Assembly (NCBI GenBank): GCA_036345935.2
Contig: JADWOT020000004.1
Location: forward strand, 1,371,087-1,435,086
DNA from: Taenia hydatigena
Lineage: Eukaryota > Platyhelminthes > Cestoda > Cyclophyllidea > Taeniidae
Direction of reading: 5' to 3'
Length of the DNA: 64,000 nucleotides
Shown here: positions 38,801 to 53,800 of the stretch, piece after piece
Position numbering within the stretch: position 1 is the first letter of the stretch
Layout: every line of letters starts with the position of its first letter
The notes under the pieces: model-generated
The model's input: only the letters and a program-made list of their open reading frames with translations
Told to the model about the DNA's origin: nothing
Databases searched by the model: none
Program-made: the position numbers and the translations under genes

Positions 38801-41800
38801 CAAGAGGATCAAGGAGAATCGGGCGATCCAACACTTTTGCTATTCCAAATGCATGATGGATCTATAAAAACCATTCATGGAAGCCGTGGCGAGCTGCCTT
38901 TCGGCTATGATCTCCGTTAATTGAAGCACTCCAATTGGCGCTTGAAGGAAGGAGAAGGAACTTGCACAGATTTCGCAGTTCCACGCTTAACAATCCGTCT
39001 TAAGGAGGATTACGTAAAAATAACGCAAACAATCGAGATCGAGTTTCTGACCACCATCGACTAAAGTCGCCTGAAATTCGGTATTTTTACGCATTAAGAA
39101 AATGGGCTGAGAGCCGTTAAAGAATTTCATGAGACCATGGATGGATCCACTTCCAGCAATCCAAAACAACCACCTGGTTCATTCCTGGGGAGAGGGACTA
39201 GGGTGTTTTTGTGAACATTGCTTAAGATATAATCCCCTTAATTGGGAGGATGCATTCCGACTGATGACTGACACAGTACAAAGTAAATGACGACACAACT
39301 TTGACTTTGCAACGAAAAAAAGTATAAACCAACCTTTGATTTGGCATTTTTGATGACGTGTCCCTCATCGAGTACCAAGTATTCCCAAAATGTTTTTCTA
39401 CAGCGAGAGGAGGAGGAGGAGGACGACAAAAGAAAAACAAATACGAATAAACTGGCGTTGATGAGAAAAAGAGAAAGCCATTGAAGTGGAGGGCTACAAC
39501 TCACTGGAAGAATGCAATGTCGCTTCGAATCACTTCATAGGTGGTGATTAGAAGGTTACAGCGATCCAAAATGCTCTTCTGAAGGCTGAAAAAGCGGAAA
39601 CGAATGGTGGAATCATTCATCAGTAGTGAATCGACTCATTGTTGGAACTATTCTTCCATCTTGCATAAAATAGATCACTCTCACACTGACTATTCATCCA
39701 ACCAAACAATAAATCGGTCGCATAATCACCTATTGTTACATCCGTTTACCCACGGATTGGTTCATTTCACAAGCCCAAATGGACCATTCGTCCAGCCATT
39801 GACCCGAACCCTTAAACAATGCCGTATTCACTCATCCGTTCAGTTGCAGCCTAACTGGATCACCTGTCACTCATAGACTGGATCATTCACTCGTCAGTCC
39901 ATCTTTCCACCAACACGGCAATTATCTGGCCGGCTGGGCAGCATTCGACATGCATATAGCACGGCGGCCAATTGACCCACTATTTCTTCACATAGAGACC
40001 TAACTGTTTACCTTTCCAACTACCCATTTGAAAAATCGTCCATTCATCCAAACCACCGTCTACCTACCGACCTATTTAGTAATCGAGTCATTCATCCATT
40101 AACTCATTCAATCGTCCGACCCTTCATCTATCATTCCATTCCTGATTCCTACTCTCCACACGATTACTCACCTGACAATCCACGTTACACACCAACTTAC
40201 CATTTGTTATATTCATGGACCCACTTTCCTATCGGCGTACTGGTCCATTTAACTAGTTAGACCATCATAAACCATCTGATGATTTACTCATCCAATAGGT
40301 TTAATAATTCACTTATTTATTCATACAACAGCCCATCAAATTGGTTGACGACTTAATCATTCGTTCACTCGTACATGCATTCATCTGGTAAACCACCCGT
40401 TCGGCCTTCTCTACAGTCACCCATCCACTATTCCATCCTCTATCCCAAATAGCCGCGAACCGCTCAAGAGAGGAGGCAAAAAAGGGAACAACACGGGACG
40501 TACGTTGCTCGCTGATCTTGATTGCCCACATAGATGAAGGGTTCAAGCAGTCGAGAGTTGGGTACGAAGCGTGTCACCTCGGCGTGCCAATGAGCGCAGA
40601 GAGTGGCTGGACAGACCACCAACGAGACGCCGCCTTCTCTGCCTTTGGTGGCTGACTTGCGATGGCCATGGCAACGACTGCGATTACTGCGGCCGTGGTG
40701 AGAGACAAGAGCGCAGATAGTCTGCAGGGTCTTGCCCAGACCCAAATCATCCGCCAGGATGCCATTCAGACCGTAGTGTTTGAGGAAGAGCAACCAGTTT
40801 ACGCCCTCCTGTTGGTGAACAAAGTAATTCGATTGGCGGATTCGGGGGACAACGCATAAACTTCCTGTTAGATGGAGCATAGAAAGCCACAGAATATGGT
40901 GCCGAATAAAGACATGAATTACGGCCTTTACGATGAGCCACGGTTTGAACTCTACACTGGCGACACGGTGGCTGCATTTAACTGAAGACGTTGCTTATTT
41001 GAAATCTCCCCAAAGCGCTAGCCCATCACAAACGTACTTGTTGATAGGGTCGAAGCTCCGCGTGAACATTTCCATCCGGCACGTAGAGCCGAATGTCCTT
41101 CGGACGCAGGAGACACTGGACAAAGTGACGACCCTTCTCCCGCGCCATCTGCAGGCTCAGGGGAAGGCCAGGGCTGGTGGGTTCTGGGGCTGACTCCTTG
41201 AGAACGGAAAAGGTGTAATTGCTAACGGGAGTAGTGGCAGTAGTAGCAACGTCTAATATGCACCTAAATATCATCTTAGATGCACAAAAGATCGGGATGG
41301 GGTGTTTCCAGACCGGGGAAACCTACACCCCACATTAAATGAAACGGTGGGCATTTATGCATTTTTATCAGGAAGTCAGAATCAGCTTTAATGCTGAATG
41401 GAATAGCCATTAAGGCAAAGTCTGTAGCAGCCTTGCAGATGCACGAATTTTTCCCAATCCCATCTCCGCATTGACTAGTGGTTGCGGAAAAACGGGCTCC
41501 CGAGATGGTGGAAATGCTGTGAACTTTTGATTCTTTTTTTAAAAAGAAACATTAACATTCACCGGATCCAAGCAGCTGTTATCACAATTTAGTATCACAT
41601 CTACATTAAACCTTATCAATTAATATTAAGGCTATGAATTGACCACCTTTAGGGAAAAAACCCAAGAGATGGACTAAGGTATACCAATTACAAGAGCAAA
41701 CAAAGGAAAGCTCAGAACCCACTCTTCAAAGATAAGTTTGACAGTTTTATGCTTCCAAAACTGCCAAGAATCATCAGAAGCCACGACTTACTTCAAGAGG

Positions 41801-44800
41801 TAGAAGGACGAGGAGTTTGGTGAAGACATTGGAAGCGAGGAGACGCACATCGCTCCGCGTATCAGCAAAGTGTGGTAGCACGAGAGCCGTCACCATCACT
41901 ACCACGTAAGCTAAAAGCGACTGCAGTGGTGTTGGTGTCGATGTCGGTCCGGGGGCGTTATTGGGAAGACCACCAACCTCCCTGAAACCGACGTCGTGGA
42001 GACGTGGTGAAAGAGGCTGGTCACAGGGAACCAGTTGAAGACTGAGGAAGACTTGATTTTCAGGTCGAGGAGTCAGAATGCAATCAATGATCTCTAGTGG
42101 TGGAGGTTAAGGAAAGGTAGGAAGCACATTCTGCCTTCACTATTTCAACAGAAAGATAATAGCAATGATGCACCCGTGCAGAACTCGAACCCATTAGTAC
42201 CTACTTCAAGTACAATTCGGCACGACGATGGAACGCTCCACTGCGGTAGGGCATTTGAATGGTGAAAAAGTTTCAAAAGACAGCTAGTCATATGCTTTCA
42301 ATGATGATCCCGGCTGATGATTTCCACACCACATAGAACATCAGCCACTTTAGTAAACATGAAGAAAGCAAATTAAACACCTGATCCTGACCGCCTGACA
42401 AGCACACGCAGGACCAATCGTACCACATTGAAAATGCCTTACAGGTAATGATTAAATGCCAGAAATTAACGTATACATGTAGCGGGAGGAAAGCAAGCCA
42501 AAATACATGTACATCCAGAGCCCCTTAAAAACCGAATTTCTAACTTTCATCTGCCAAGATTTGGCTTCTGCAACGCTGATATGCACCTCTGTTTGCAAGA
42601 CCAAAACGCCTAGCGTCCTCGCCTCTCCTGTTTCACTGGCTTCCTGTGGCCAAGTGTTAAATCCACCAGCTTTGAAACGTCTTCAGGAAGACATGGGTCT
42701 GAAACCAGGTAACATTCACTTCTAACTCCAAACAGGAGACGACTAGATACTGCAACCTTACAGGCTTGACCCCATCTAATGTAGCCAAAGTAGGCACTAG
42801 GAATGAATAGAAGGATACGACAGACAGCCGCTAGGACAGCCACCCTGTCACCATCTGATATGGTGTCAGCAGAAATGACGCAGAGGAGGAGGGTATTTAG
42901 GACCGTGACGGTGAGGGTGAAGTGGGAGGCGGCAAGGACAGCGAGAGTATGAGCTGCAGTGAAGCGAAGACGTGGCGACAACGACGAATATGCAGACGAC
43001 GTAGAGATGACACGAAGACAGCACATTGTCAGGGCGACCAGACCCGTGGTAATAAGTCTTGTTGCTGCTATCGTGGCGGTGGAGGCGGTGGAAGACGACA
43101 ATGAAACAAAGAGAACTGCTGGTATGAGATGTAGGGATCGGCAGAGCACTTCTACGTCCGATGCTGCTGATCCGTGGCTATCTGGAGGAGATGTAGGACG
43201 CATTGGTGACTGAATGATGCACAAGTAGATGGATTGAATTATTTATAAAATGACGTTTCTGGGCAGATGCATGTGAGGTGAATGAATTAGAGCGAGATGG
43301 ACGAGTGCATTGATAAATTAGTAAAGGGATCGACAGCTGGATAGGTGGATGAATCCTATTGGAGTAAATGGGGTAGTAGATGGGCCCGCGACGAAGGGAA
43401 GAATGAAAGGAAAAAAGATGAATGTGTGTAAACAGATAGAGGCGGAGGAACACACATCTTAACAGACGGGCAACCTCAGACTTCTAACTAACTTTGTTCG
43501 GAAAGGGACAATGTTTGTTGCTGATGTAGAAATTCGACGTCCTCCACAAATCCACCTGCACCAGAGCTTCGAGCACTTCGGCGCAGGATAACGAGGGGTT
43601 CAAGCCAAAGGAGTTGCCACAATGTGGGAAGTCTTTGAGCCAGAATGTCCTCCAAGTTGGATGTTGTAAAGTCTACGTCGGCGGTAAAGGTCTGTAGAAG
43701 AACAACTAGTGTCATCAAACTGCCACAGCGACGAAGTTGTGATATGGATTGCTTTCCCGTTGCCGCTGACACAGACGCCGTTGAATTGACCTGTAAAGGT
43801 AGAATTACAGACAACTATGGGGGTACATCCCAGTCGATGAACAAAAAGTCTTCAATTGGGAAGGTAGACGTACCACCGCAGAGCCACATCCACCACCACA
43901 AACACTAAAGTCATCTTTTTCTCCGCATGTGGACAATTTTTCCTCCGCCTGCTTCATCAGCAACGCTGTCAAGCATACGTCCTCCCCTTCACTACCTTCC
44001 AATGCCTTGGCAACCAGTACGTCTGAAGAGTAGGAAGTTGAGGAGCGTTCAAATCAAACTCTAACGAATGTCAAGGAGAACGCACTGCGTCTAGTGCTTA
44101 GCACAGTTGTTTGCCGTATTCAAACACACTATTCAGGGCTTAGGCATTACCCTCAAGACAGCTTCGGCATAAAAAGGCATGCCACTACGAGTAGTTCATC
44201 GTGGAACAACCCAGCTCACTTTGCTACTGGTGTTACTGGTTGAATATTCACAAGAATGGCTGTTATTCCGTGGTGGTGAGAGAATGGGAATCACCAACGC
44301 CAGGACCATCACCAACAGACGCAGGAATGACCCGTTTTTAAAATCAATTGAATAGTCAGGTCTGAATAAACTGCAAACACGCACGAGGTAATAGCTCGTC
44401 CTGTTTGCACGTACATATTGAAATATGTCTCCACGTTGCAATCCACATAGGCAGCTGGGATACATTGAAACGACAACAAAGGGGAAATGGGAATTCAGCA
44501 CCAAGGAATATGCTTTCCTGATGGACTGACAAGATGGAATGTACTAGCCACAGAACCTCGTCTGAGATGTGGCTCGTTCGACTCTACATTTGTAAATGCT
44601 GCTTTCAACACATCTGGCATAAGGAGCATCTATCACATCGTCTTAGTTTCCACCTAGCAAATGACTCTAATTCACACCACAGTGGAAGAACAATAAAAAT
44701 AACAATCAAGGAGAGGAAGTTCCACCTATTTGAGGTGCATACACTACTGCTGCAAGCACAAAGGTTAAAACATCTTTTAGAATTAATCCAGAGGCTTCAA

Positions 44801-47800
44801 TTTTAATCCTCAATTCATCAGTTTGAGTACTTTGGTGAAAAAATACCTATTTCACGTGGAAGGAGATAGCAAATGTTACACTGAATACGAACAAAGCGCT
44901 TCAACAAGGAGAATCCTTCCAATGAGTCAGTAACCGTCGCGGATGCGGTGACCTTTACACGCGCAAATTTATCATCCACACATGTCTGCAGGTTCTGTTC
45001 ATTACGCTAATGGAATAATTCCTTCGACGTCGTCATTGCGAGGTGCACAGGATGTACAAATGCCAAATAACCTACATCTGTACTGGAAGCTTTGTGGGAA
45101 TACAATAGCTGCCCAACTCTTGTCATCACATTAACTTCTCGTCAATTCAGCACTAAAAAAGCAAATATAATTTGCAAATAACAGTCCGCAGCGTCATTGT
45201 TTAAAGAAGTACGGTTATCCAAAAACGTATCCATTTTAGCGTTGAGTAATGGTTGCAATTGATAGAGCCAAAAACGAACTGAATTTTACAACTCATTTAA
45301 TGAGATTTGGTTGGGTCGTAGCTCCATGAAATCGTCAACCCACCCCACTCAGCAAATTCGTCCGGCAGTATGTACTTGGCCAAGTTCTGTGTCACTTTGG
45401 CCAGGGCCTTTGAAGTTGGCAACACCGATGTGGATGATTCCTGACTGGACATTTGTTGGCAGAACTCACTCCAGAGGAGGCGAGCAAGGTTCCATGCTGC
45501 AAGGCGTTGAAGACGCAGGTTCTCACTGAGCTGTGGTAAGTCAAAGTCATTCAGAGGTTGTCCAGTGGTGTTGGCAGTGGTCCCACGAATTGTGTCCATA
45601 AAAGGACGTATGAGGGGGGTCAGACGGCCGGGTGTGACCCAGCCAAAGTTTACTATAGCTGAGGACAAAGAGAGTTCCACTCTGAAGAGGAAGAAAGATA
45701 AGAAATGAGTGATCTCCAATCTGCAATCGGGTTATGTCACTACTTAAAGACGATCAAAAAGGAGTCAACACTGACGTATTGGCAAGGCGTTAAAAAGCAT
45801 TTTGGTTATTGAAGTAGTCACCATTACTATTTTTCACACACACCAAAGACAGTCTTTTCAAAAGGCTTTAGCCCAAGAAACAAATAACCTACTCCTAGGA
45901 ACCTCCGATGCCGTCTCACTTGCAATTTCAACCTGTTCATTCCACCTCTCATACAACTACATGATCGTCTACTACCAGCATGATGAAGTGATTATCATTC
46001 AATTCCTTGGAGAAAGATCATCAGAAGCATAAAAGGGTTAGCACAAAAGAGTGCTCCTTCCTCAATGGGAAAAATAGGAAGCAGGTGGGTTAATAGCTCA
46101 ATAGGTGCGCAATATAATGGACGAAGTATGGAGAAATAGATTCAAGTATGGATACACATGCAATCGGAATGATTGAATGAATCCGCTGTAGAAGAACTGC
46201 TAACAATTAGAGGAGTGCAGCTAGAGCCAGCCAGTGAGGTTATTGTGGATGGAATTATCGAAGGTTAAGCAAAAAATTGAAAGATAGATGGGTTGATGAG
46301 TCATGAGTGGATAAACTAATAAAAGGACGTATTAAAACCAAAGAAGGACTGAGGCTCACCGCGAACTCCAGAAGAGCTGCAAAGCAAGGCACCGACTGAC
46401 AGAGAGTTGCGCCTTTTGCAGTGCACGTTGAAGCTCCTCAAACTCCAATTCCGTCAGTTTAATCATGTTGGTGTCGGTAGAAGTGGAAACAGGACTGTAC
46501 GCGGGCAATTCAGTGCCAACGCGTTGCAACAGTGTTTGACACTCCACCAAATTCATGACGCTCCCGCCACTGCAGAAGGTGAGACAGCATTTAGTCGCCT
46601 GTGATTTTATTCATATTATTTCACCTATGCTACCGATCTCTCTCAAGGCAGTAGAAATCACGATGAGTCATGTCGCATTAAAAATCACACCTTACTTTTT
46701 AAAAACGCAACACTCAAACGAAGCCGCTAAGATTCGATTGCATTGCATTGAACCCATTCTTGTCCCGTGCACAAAGCTTCCCATGAGTTTCATCAACACC
46801 GTTAAGGGGAGCATCCAATAGATGACATTAAAAGGCATCCCGCCTAGGTCAACAATCGCAGCCTTCATGGAGTTCTAGCCTCCTTAGGGTTTCTCGATTT
46901 TACGAAAACAGGCTGCTAGACCCTTCCAAGAAAGCTCCTACAGTGCTTAAAAAGCAAGGTATTCTAGGTGGCCAACTACCATCAAAAGTTTCGGACTTAT
47001 TAAGCAAGATTGGGAAACCATTGAAGAACACAATGGCGAATTCGTGCAGAGACCATTGCGAGTCAGCTCGTTGTGTCGGACATCAGACGTTGGGATTCGA
47101 TTTGACAGTCTACATTCAGACATCATCTTATCTCAGCTATTGAAAGCTATTTAGGGCATACAAGTTCGAGTGAAAACTATATCGATCTCGTCGGCCCTCC
47201 CATTACATCTGCTGACCCGACCCCGGACATCGCTGGTATCTATGGGGCATCTTTGAAAGAGAATTGTTGGCAAATGCGCTCACAACACCAAGGACTCATT
47301 AATATCATCCATTGCCAACATAGCTACATTTGAAGAAGAAAAGAATTCGGTAACAGCATCAAGTCAGCGCTCTATCAAAATATCGCTTCCTCATCGATTA
47401 CCGCAGTTCAGTTAAAACACGGGTGCGATATTTTTCAACACTAACGCATAGTGGAACGTTCGAGTCGACTGGACCCACACCCATTAGTGGAGACGGGATT
47501 GATGTAAAGCTTAATAGTGCCTACCATCAGAGGGTACCGAGATAAACCATTACGACGGTTCGTCTTTGGGAGTGGGTGAATATCCACACCTCGGGGGATG
47601 CGGAAACATGCAAAACAAAAAGAAGTACTCACGCCTTCGGAGACTCCGTATTAATCGGTAGCCTTGTAGTCTCACAGAGAGCCCTCAGTCGATGGCAATC
47701 CTCATGCATCGTCTTGAAGGCGCCTGGAAGGGAATGGTGACACACGTTGCCACTTTTATGTAGACACTTCGAAGCGGAAAGGTGAAAGAAATACTACTAT

Positions 47801-50800
47801 AAAGTAATAGTAGAACCATGCATTTCCCTGTCTTCAGTTCTTAAAGCCAAATGACGCATACTAATGCTGAGCAGTTCATTTTTGTCAAAAGTTGCCTATT
47901 TATCTTGAAGCCTTCAAATTTAATGTCGTCAAGCCATCAAATTTGCACTCTGATAGGGAATTGTTTTGGGTGATTGACGTAAAGTACCAAAAAGCGACCG
48001 GAAACGGAGAGAGGAAAAGTGGACAAAATAGAGGAATGAGACAAAGCAGGGGTGGACGGAAAGTGGAACAACAGTGAACAACACATACACACTGGTGAAT
48101 TCCTGTTGCTCAAAATTCACTCATTAATGGAAACACCAATATAGACGGTTAAAGTAGATGTATAGGTGGGTTGACCGTTAAAGAGGTGATCGGCCAAATG
48201 GAGGTAGGCGAACCACAAGACTAAATACCAATGGACGGGTGAAAACGACCAGTCCTGAATGGGTTGACAAAAACAAATGACTAGCATTTCGAGTTGCAAG
48301 CGTACGTCTGTGAACTGTTTTGATTCACCTATTCCAAATAGAGTGGGCGGGCAATAAAATGCGTGAATAACTGCAGCCTGACGAACAAACGTGAAGCCAG
48401 TGAGGGGAAGATTGGGTGAGAGATGGGCTAGTAAATGGATGGCATAAACGAATGATACTCGAGTGAACAAAAACAGCTGAATGGACTAACAGATCGTATG
48501 TAGGAAAGTGGCAAAAAGATGGAGAAATACGGGCGGATGAGTGAATGGGTAAACATAGGAATAAATGAATGCAAAGTTGGATGCATGGATAAAAATAATA
48601 GTTGGAAAAGATCGAAGAGACGGGAGGTGGAAAATAGGCTGCCCTAGAAGAGTTAATAGATGGGTGGATGGGTAAATGGCGGGATGGATGAACGTATGAA
48701 TGCAGAGAGCGATGAGCAAGCATGCAGACAAACAGAAAGGTAGACGGTAAGACAACCTCACCTAATATCTCCTCATAGTAGACTACATTCGTTAGACAGC
48801 TATTCAACCGGTTCGGCAACTCGCTGTTGGCACCAGCGCCGATGGTAGCAGCGATGATAGAGATGGTGGCAGGAGGCCACGCGGCAAGTAGGAGACTGCC
48901 AATAAAGCGTTGCATGCCCAGACGGTCCCGCAAATGCGTGCCAGCCACCACGTGTTCTAACAGGTAGCTACTTATGGTCATCTCCCCACCAGAGGTACCA
49001 CTACTTCCGCCTCCACCGCCTTCCGTCGAGGTAAGCTCTGTCGTATCAGTGGTGGGCGGTGCTGCTACGATCGTGGAAAGTCTGCTTTCACACAGCCGAC
49101 TGCTTAGACTCGCCAGTAGTCTAGAGAGTGGAAGATGAGTGCTTTGAGAAGGCATCCTAACATTCCGTTAAGAGGAGAGGCGATAACCAGTAAAATAGAG
49201 TAGATCTAAATGGAATCCCTCCGTACTTCCAAAACCTGAGAAGAATGAATGGACATCTGTCCACGTCCCCTTGAATCGTCGACCCACTCTCAGATTTGCA
49301 CAATGCACTTGCTTAATTGGGATCCGAAATACTATCAGGCGCCAGAGATACAATTTATTGGGGTCTACAGTTCTGGGAAATAGCACTCTGAAATCTAACA
49401 CCTCGCAACTTATATTTTGGATTTTGAACAACCTCACGAAATGTCTTCTCTGGTCGCCCCACTGTGGGAAAGGAATCATCAATACTTTCTCGTCGTCCAA
49501 AGAGTTTCACTTTGCACAATAAATCACGACTTCTTAGGTAAAAAACTCATTGATGCCAAAAAAAACTGATATTAGGCACCACTCTATCATCGGAAAAAGT
49601 ACAGACGATATGCACACAGCCGAGAACCGGCAGCGTGGGAACCACAATCAACTCCTTTTCCATGGAGACATGCCAAATTCATATAGGCTGTTGATTAAGA
49701 CATGGAGAAAAGTAATCCACACTAGGAACAGCGTTCAGTAATGCCTAGCGTAATGCAACCGATGGAACAGCAATTTCCCACCCATATCACCAAGCCACAC
49801 CAACCCTAGGGACTGACCAATAAGATCAAATGATAACTTGAAGGCAGTTCAAGTAACTGGAACATTTTTGAGCATCGCTACATGAGAAAAAACAAGTGCT
49901 GCAATTTTTAGGCATCTAAAAAACTACCGAATTGACAGCAATTATACTCCCAAATCCTTTCCATGAAAGGTTCACGCAAGCAAGTCATTTACATCGAAAA
50001 CGCAAAAGTGACAGTTTGGAGGGGGAGGAAATGAAATGAAAAGTGAAGAACTCACGCAGTGGCAGTGATTCGTGTCTCCAGGGCCAAACTTTGCCTTACA
50101 CGTTCGCTAGCGGCGCCTAACTCACAACCACCGATGTAGAAGGTCTGAGTCGTCTCCTTCAACAATTCACCGAAAGGCAAAACAAGCAAACAAACAATGA
50201 AATAAACAAACCATCACCATAGAAACACCTTCATCCCCATCTTCCAGCACTTACTTGGACGCACAGAGTTTATGAAGTAGGCAAGCGCAAAGTACACACC
50301 CAGTTTTTCGGTAAGCTGCGTCTGTCGCTACGATACAGTTTATTCCGCAATTTATAACCACGAGGCAGTTAGTTTTTCGCGTTGCTGTGATCGTCTGGCG
50401 CATTAACTTGTTCCCATTTTGTTACATTATCATCAGCAGTTATGCGGCAATCAAACGACAAAAGCTCTTCCCATGTTAAATCACTGCATCAACGTTTTCA
50501 ATTGGTTTATGCCAAACAGCCTGACAAATCGTAATCAAGGCTGAAGATAATAACTCATTTCTGTGAATTCACCGCCTGGAGATAGCAGCTGTTATGATCG
50601 CAGGTGTCCTTTTAGAGTATTTAAGTGAGTTACCGCCGCATGCCTCAGTTACCCGAATTTAGACCATTCCAGTTCCATAAACTGGTAATTTGACATGGCT
50701 AACCTGATCAATGTTTTGAGCCTACCTTCAGACTTGCTTATTTTTATCCTTAAGGCGTCTTTATGATGCTCCACGGGAGTGGTGCTTCTACATAATCTGG

Positions 50801-53800
50801 CTCATCACCTAGGCGGGAGAATGAATAGTCTCCATCGCGTTAGCAACCACGAAGGCATCTCAAATCAGATCCTTTTCAAGCACAAAGACCAAATACAGCT
50901 GCGTATGACACGCTAGTGGCGATACTTCCTTCAATTTATCCAAACTAGGCTGACATCCGAGACAACTAACAAGACTTCTCTTGAGTGCATCGGAGCTCGT
51001 ATTTCACCGCAATGGAATGTTCCTAAACGGTCTCATTGAGCTGAAAAATGTATCAAGTAGGTGTGTGAAATTTTTCCCAACAGCTTTATCTGTAGAAGCA
51101 ATAAAACTAATAAAACCGCCCAGGGTTTCAAAGCGAATAATCAGGGAGGCAGTGAGAGATGTCTAATTAACTATTCAGAGTGGGGATAGCCAAAAACATT
51201 TCACCACAAAAAAACAGCTAAATAGGAACTTTTAGGCGGAAAAATGACCCACGTGGTTGGTAGTGGAGGCTGGGAGACGCAGCATAGTGTCGGCAAAGGG
51301 CATGGAGGCGGGTTGCATGGCCTGACAGAGCCAAAAGTCCACGCGATCGAGAGTGGCTTGTGCCAACAGTCCAACCGGCACTGCACTGACCAGCCTGTGC
51401 CAAAGCTTGGGGTCGTAGAAGAGAGAGGTGCACAGATGTAATGTTAGTGGGAGCAGAATTTCCAGCAACAGGAAGTTTGATAGAAAACAAAATGAGATTT
51501 GAAATAATTTGTGATAAAACTATGTCATTATTGAAGCAGTAAGGCAAATTCCAAAAAAGCAAAGAATTCTTATTTCCCAAAATCCATTTAATGGATGGGC
51601 GACCCGAATCACTACTCTGATAGACAATTTCGAGATCGGAGCCTTAAACAGACAGTCAGGCAATGAATTTCCCACATCGGATCATGGCAAGTCCGAAATG
51701 AGGGGTCCGTTCGTAACCCCAATGGATCCACACCTCCACTTTTGGCATTTGGTGAATTACGCTGAAAATGTATTTCCATGGCTAATTAGAACTACAGATT
51801 TGGTAGTGCTGGTACGTCTGGAATTTCGTTAATGGGCCAACGGACAAACGGACTAAGGATGGAAGAAATTTGCAATCAAGAATAGTTGTTAATATAAGCT
51901 TCAACTCTCCTCCCATAGTTCCTCTCGATCAGTAAAGCTTCTGTGCACTTGAGGTGTGGAAGGAGAGGCCCAAAAGAGACGCTTTAGGAGGGAAACAACT
52001 TACATCACTGATGGATTGAATATTCTTGGGGTCAAGTTCGAAGAGGACACGATGGAAGAGCTGTTCAAATACACACTCCAGCAAGGACGGTTCCATCTGG
52101 TGATCAATCTAAAGATGGACGATGGAATGGTAAAAGTTGGGTTAAAATGATTTGATCCTATTACTGGTTTCACGCATTATTCATGCACGAGGTTTGAGAT
52201 GAACGGAAGTTCAAAAGGCTATGAGAAGTCGGAAATCGCAAATTGCTATTTCTCATTCCTCAAAGTCGTAAAAATTGAGGCTTGAAATAATCAACCGCCA
52301 CTTCGCCCTGAATGAGTCCAGAAAACTTGGTAATCGTAGAGGTAACTTAGTCACTCTCAATGCTAAATAAATGGGGAAGGGTTCAGACGACAACGACTTA
52401 ATGATCTGTTGAAGAGTTGCAAAACAAACACTACCTATTACGAGAGGAAAGGCAAAACATCTCACACTAGTGATAATTCAGTATCCCACCGAAGCATTGG
52501 AAACTACAATTTCAATCATTCGTTTCAAAATGATTTATCAAATGGTGCCACTAAAAGGGGCACAGATGAAGTAGCATTTTACACATTCAAGCAGAAGTCA
52601 CATGTGGACGGTCTCACCAAAGTGTCAGGGAAATCTTTCGGAGGTAAGGAACAAATGCAAGATTAAAAGGCATTTTTCAACTCAAGGCTCCCACGTTCTA
52701 GCTAAGGACAAACGGTCAAATGCAACAAGTAGTGCTGGAAGAAAGGCAGTCAAATAGGAATTAAGTGGAAATTAAAATACCCACCTTTTGGAGACGCAGC
52801 GATAGCAAAGAATCGAGTGTGTGGACAGCAGTTCGACGAATGTCAGAAGAGGAGTGATGCAGAAAGTGGAGGACTAGAAGAACACGTTTTGCAAAATCCT
52901 CCATCGCCTCCGAGTTCTGTGTTTTGCTCATCGCCGCCGCATCTACATCTTCCGTTTTTATTTCGCTTTTCATCACTAGAGCGCTAAACAGAGAAACATT
53001 ATGTCTCGAGTAAGACGATTTGAAAGGCCTGCTTAACTGCGCCTACTTCCAGATGCTAATCGGAATGGCACGGTTAAATCAAAGGGCTGAGTTAATCCAC
53101 AACTTCACACCTGTGGTTCAAGAAGTCGAAATGGGACACGAATACAAAATGGAACAAGCAATGCTCAATCGGAGAAGAGAGACCTTGAAGGTCAGGTGGG
53201 AAACCAAACGAAAACAGATCCTAGTAACGATACTGCTGCCAAAACCTCCTGCCACGTTAAAGGCGGGTGGAAATGAGTGGATGGAGGGAAGTAAATAAAT
53301 TCTCAGGCCCACAACACCGTCAATTGCGTCAAAGGCATACAAGCTTAAAGAATTAAACAACGACCAGAAATAAAAGGAATTTATTAATAAACTGCAAGCG
53401 TTGGATCAAATCGCTTCGCACCATTTGACCAAAGAAAAGTACTTTAATGGGACGAATAAGATGGATGAACTGTCCATGTCCACATTGATGGTAAATAATG
53501 AATGGTCAATCAATTGCATCGGGAAGAAATTGGAAAAGTTAAAAAAACGCCTTATGACCTACAGCAAAGCAGAATAAGGGTGGATAATTCGGGCGAATAA
53601 CCAATTTCACCTTTCGTGCACAATGAAGCACCCAATAAAGTAACGGCTCCATAGGAAAGCGGCCTCCGAATCATGTTTTGGAATGGTGAAAGACACCCGC
53701 AGAAAAGTTTAGGAAATGAAACAGCGTAAATTCATTGAAAGAGATGAGCTTTGATTTACAGAGGCAAATTGATTATCCCAGTGTCTGTGGAACACCATAA

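Noticed and set aside
48325..48761. Open extension of BTAF1 exon 48762-49120 (His/Ser/Pro-rich)
   Set aside because: It follows a good donor (TTAG|GTGAGG) and reads through a degenerate GATG array, so intronic.
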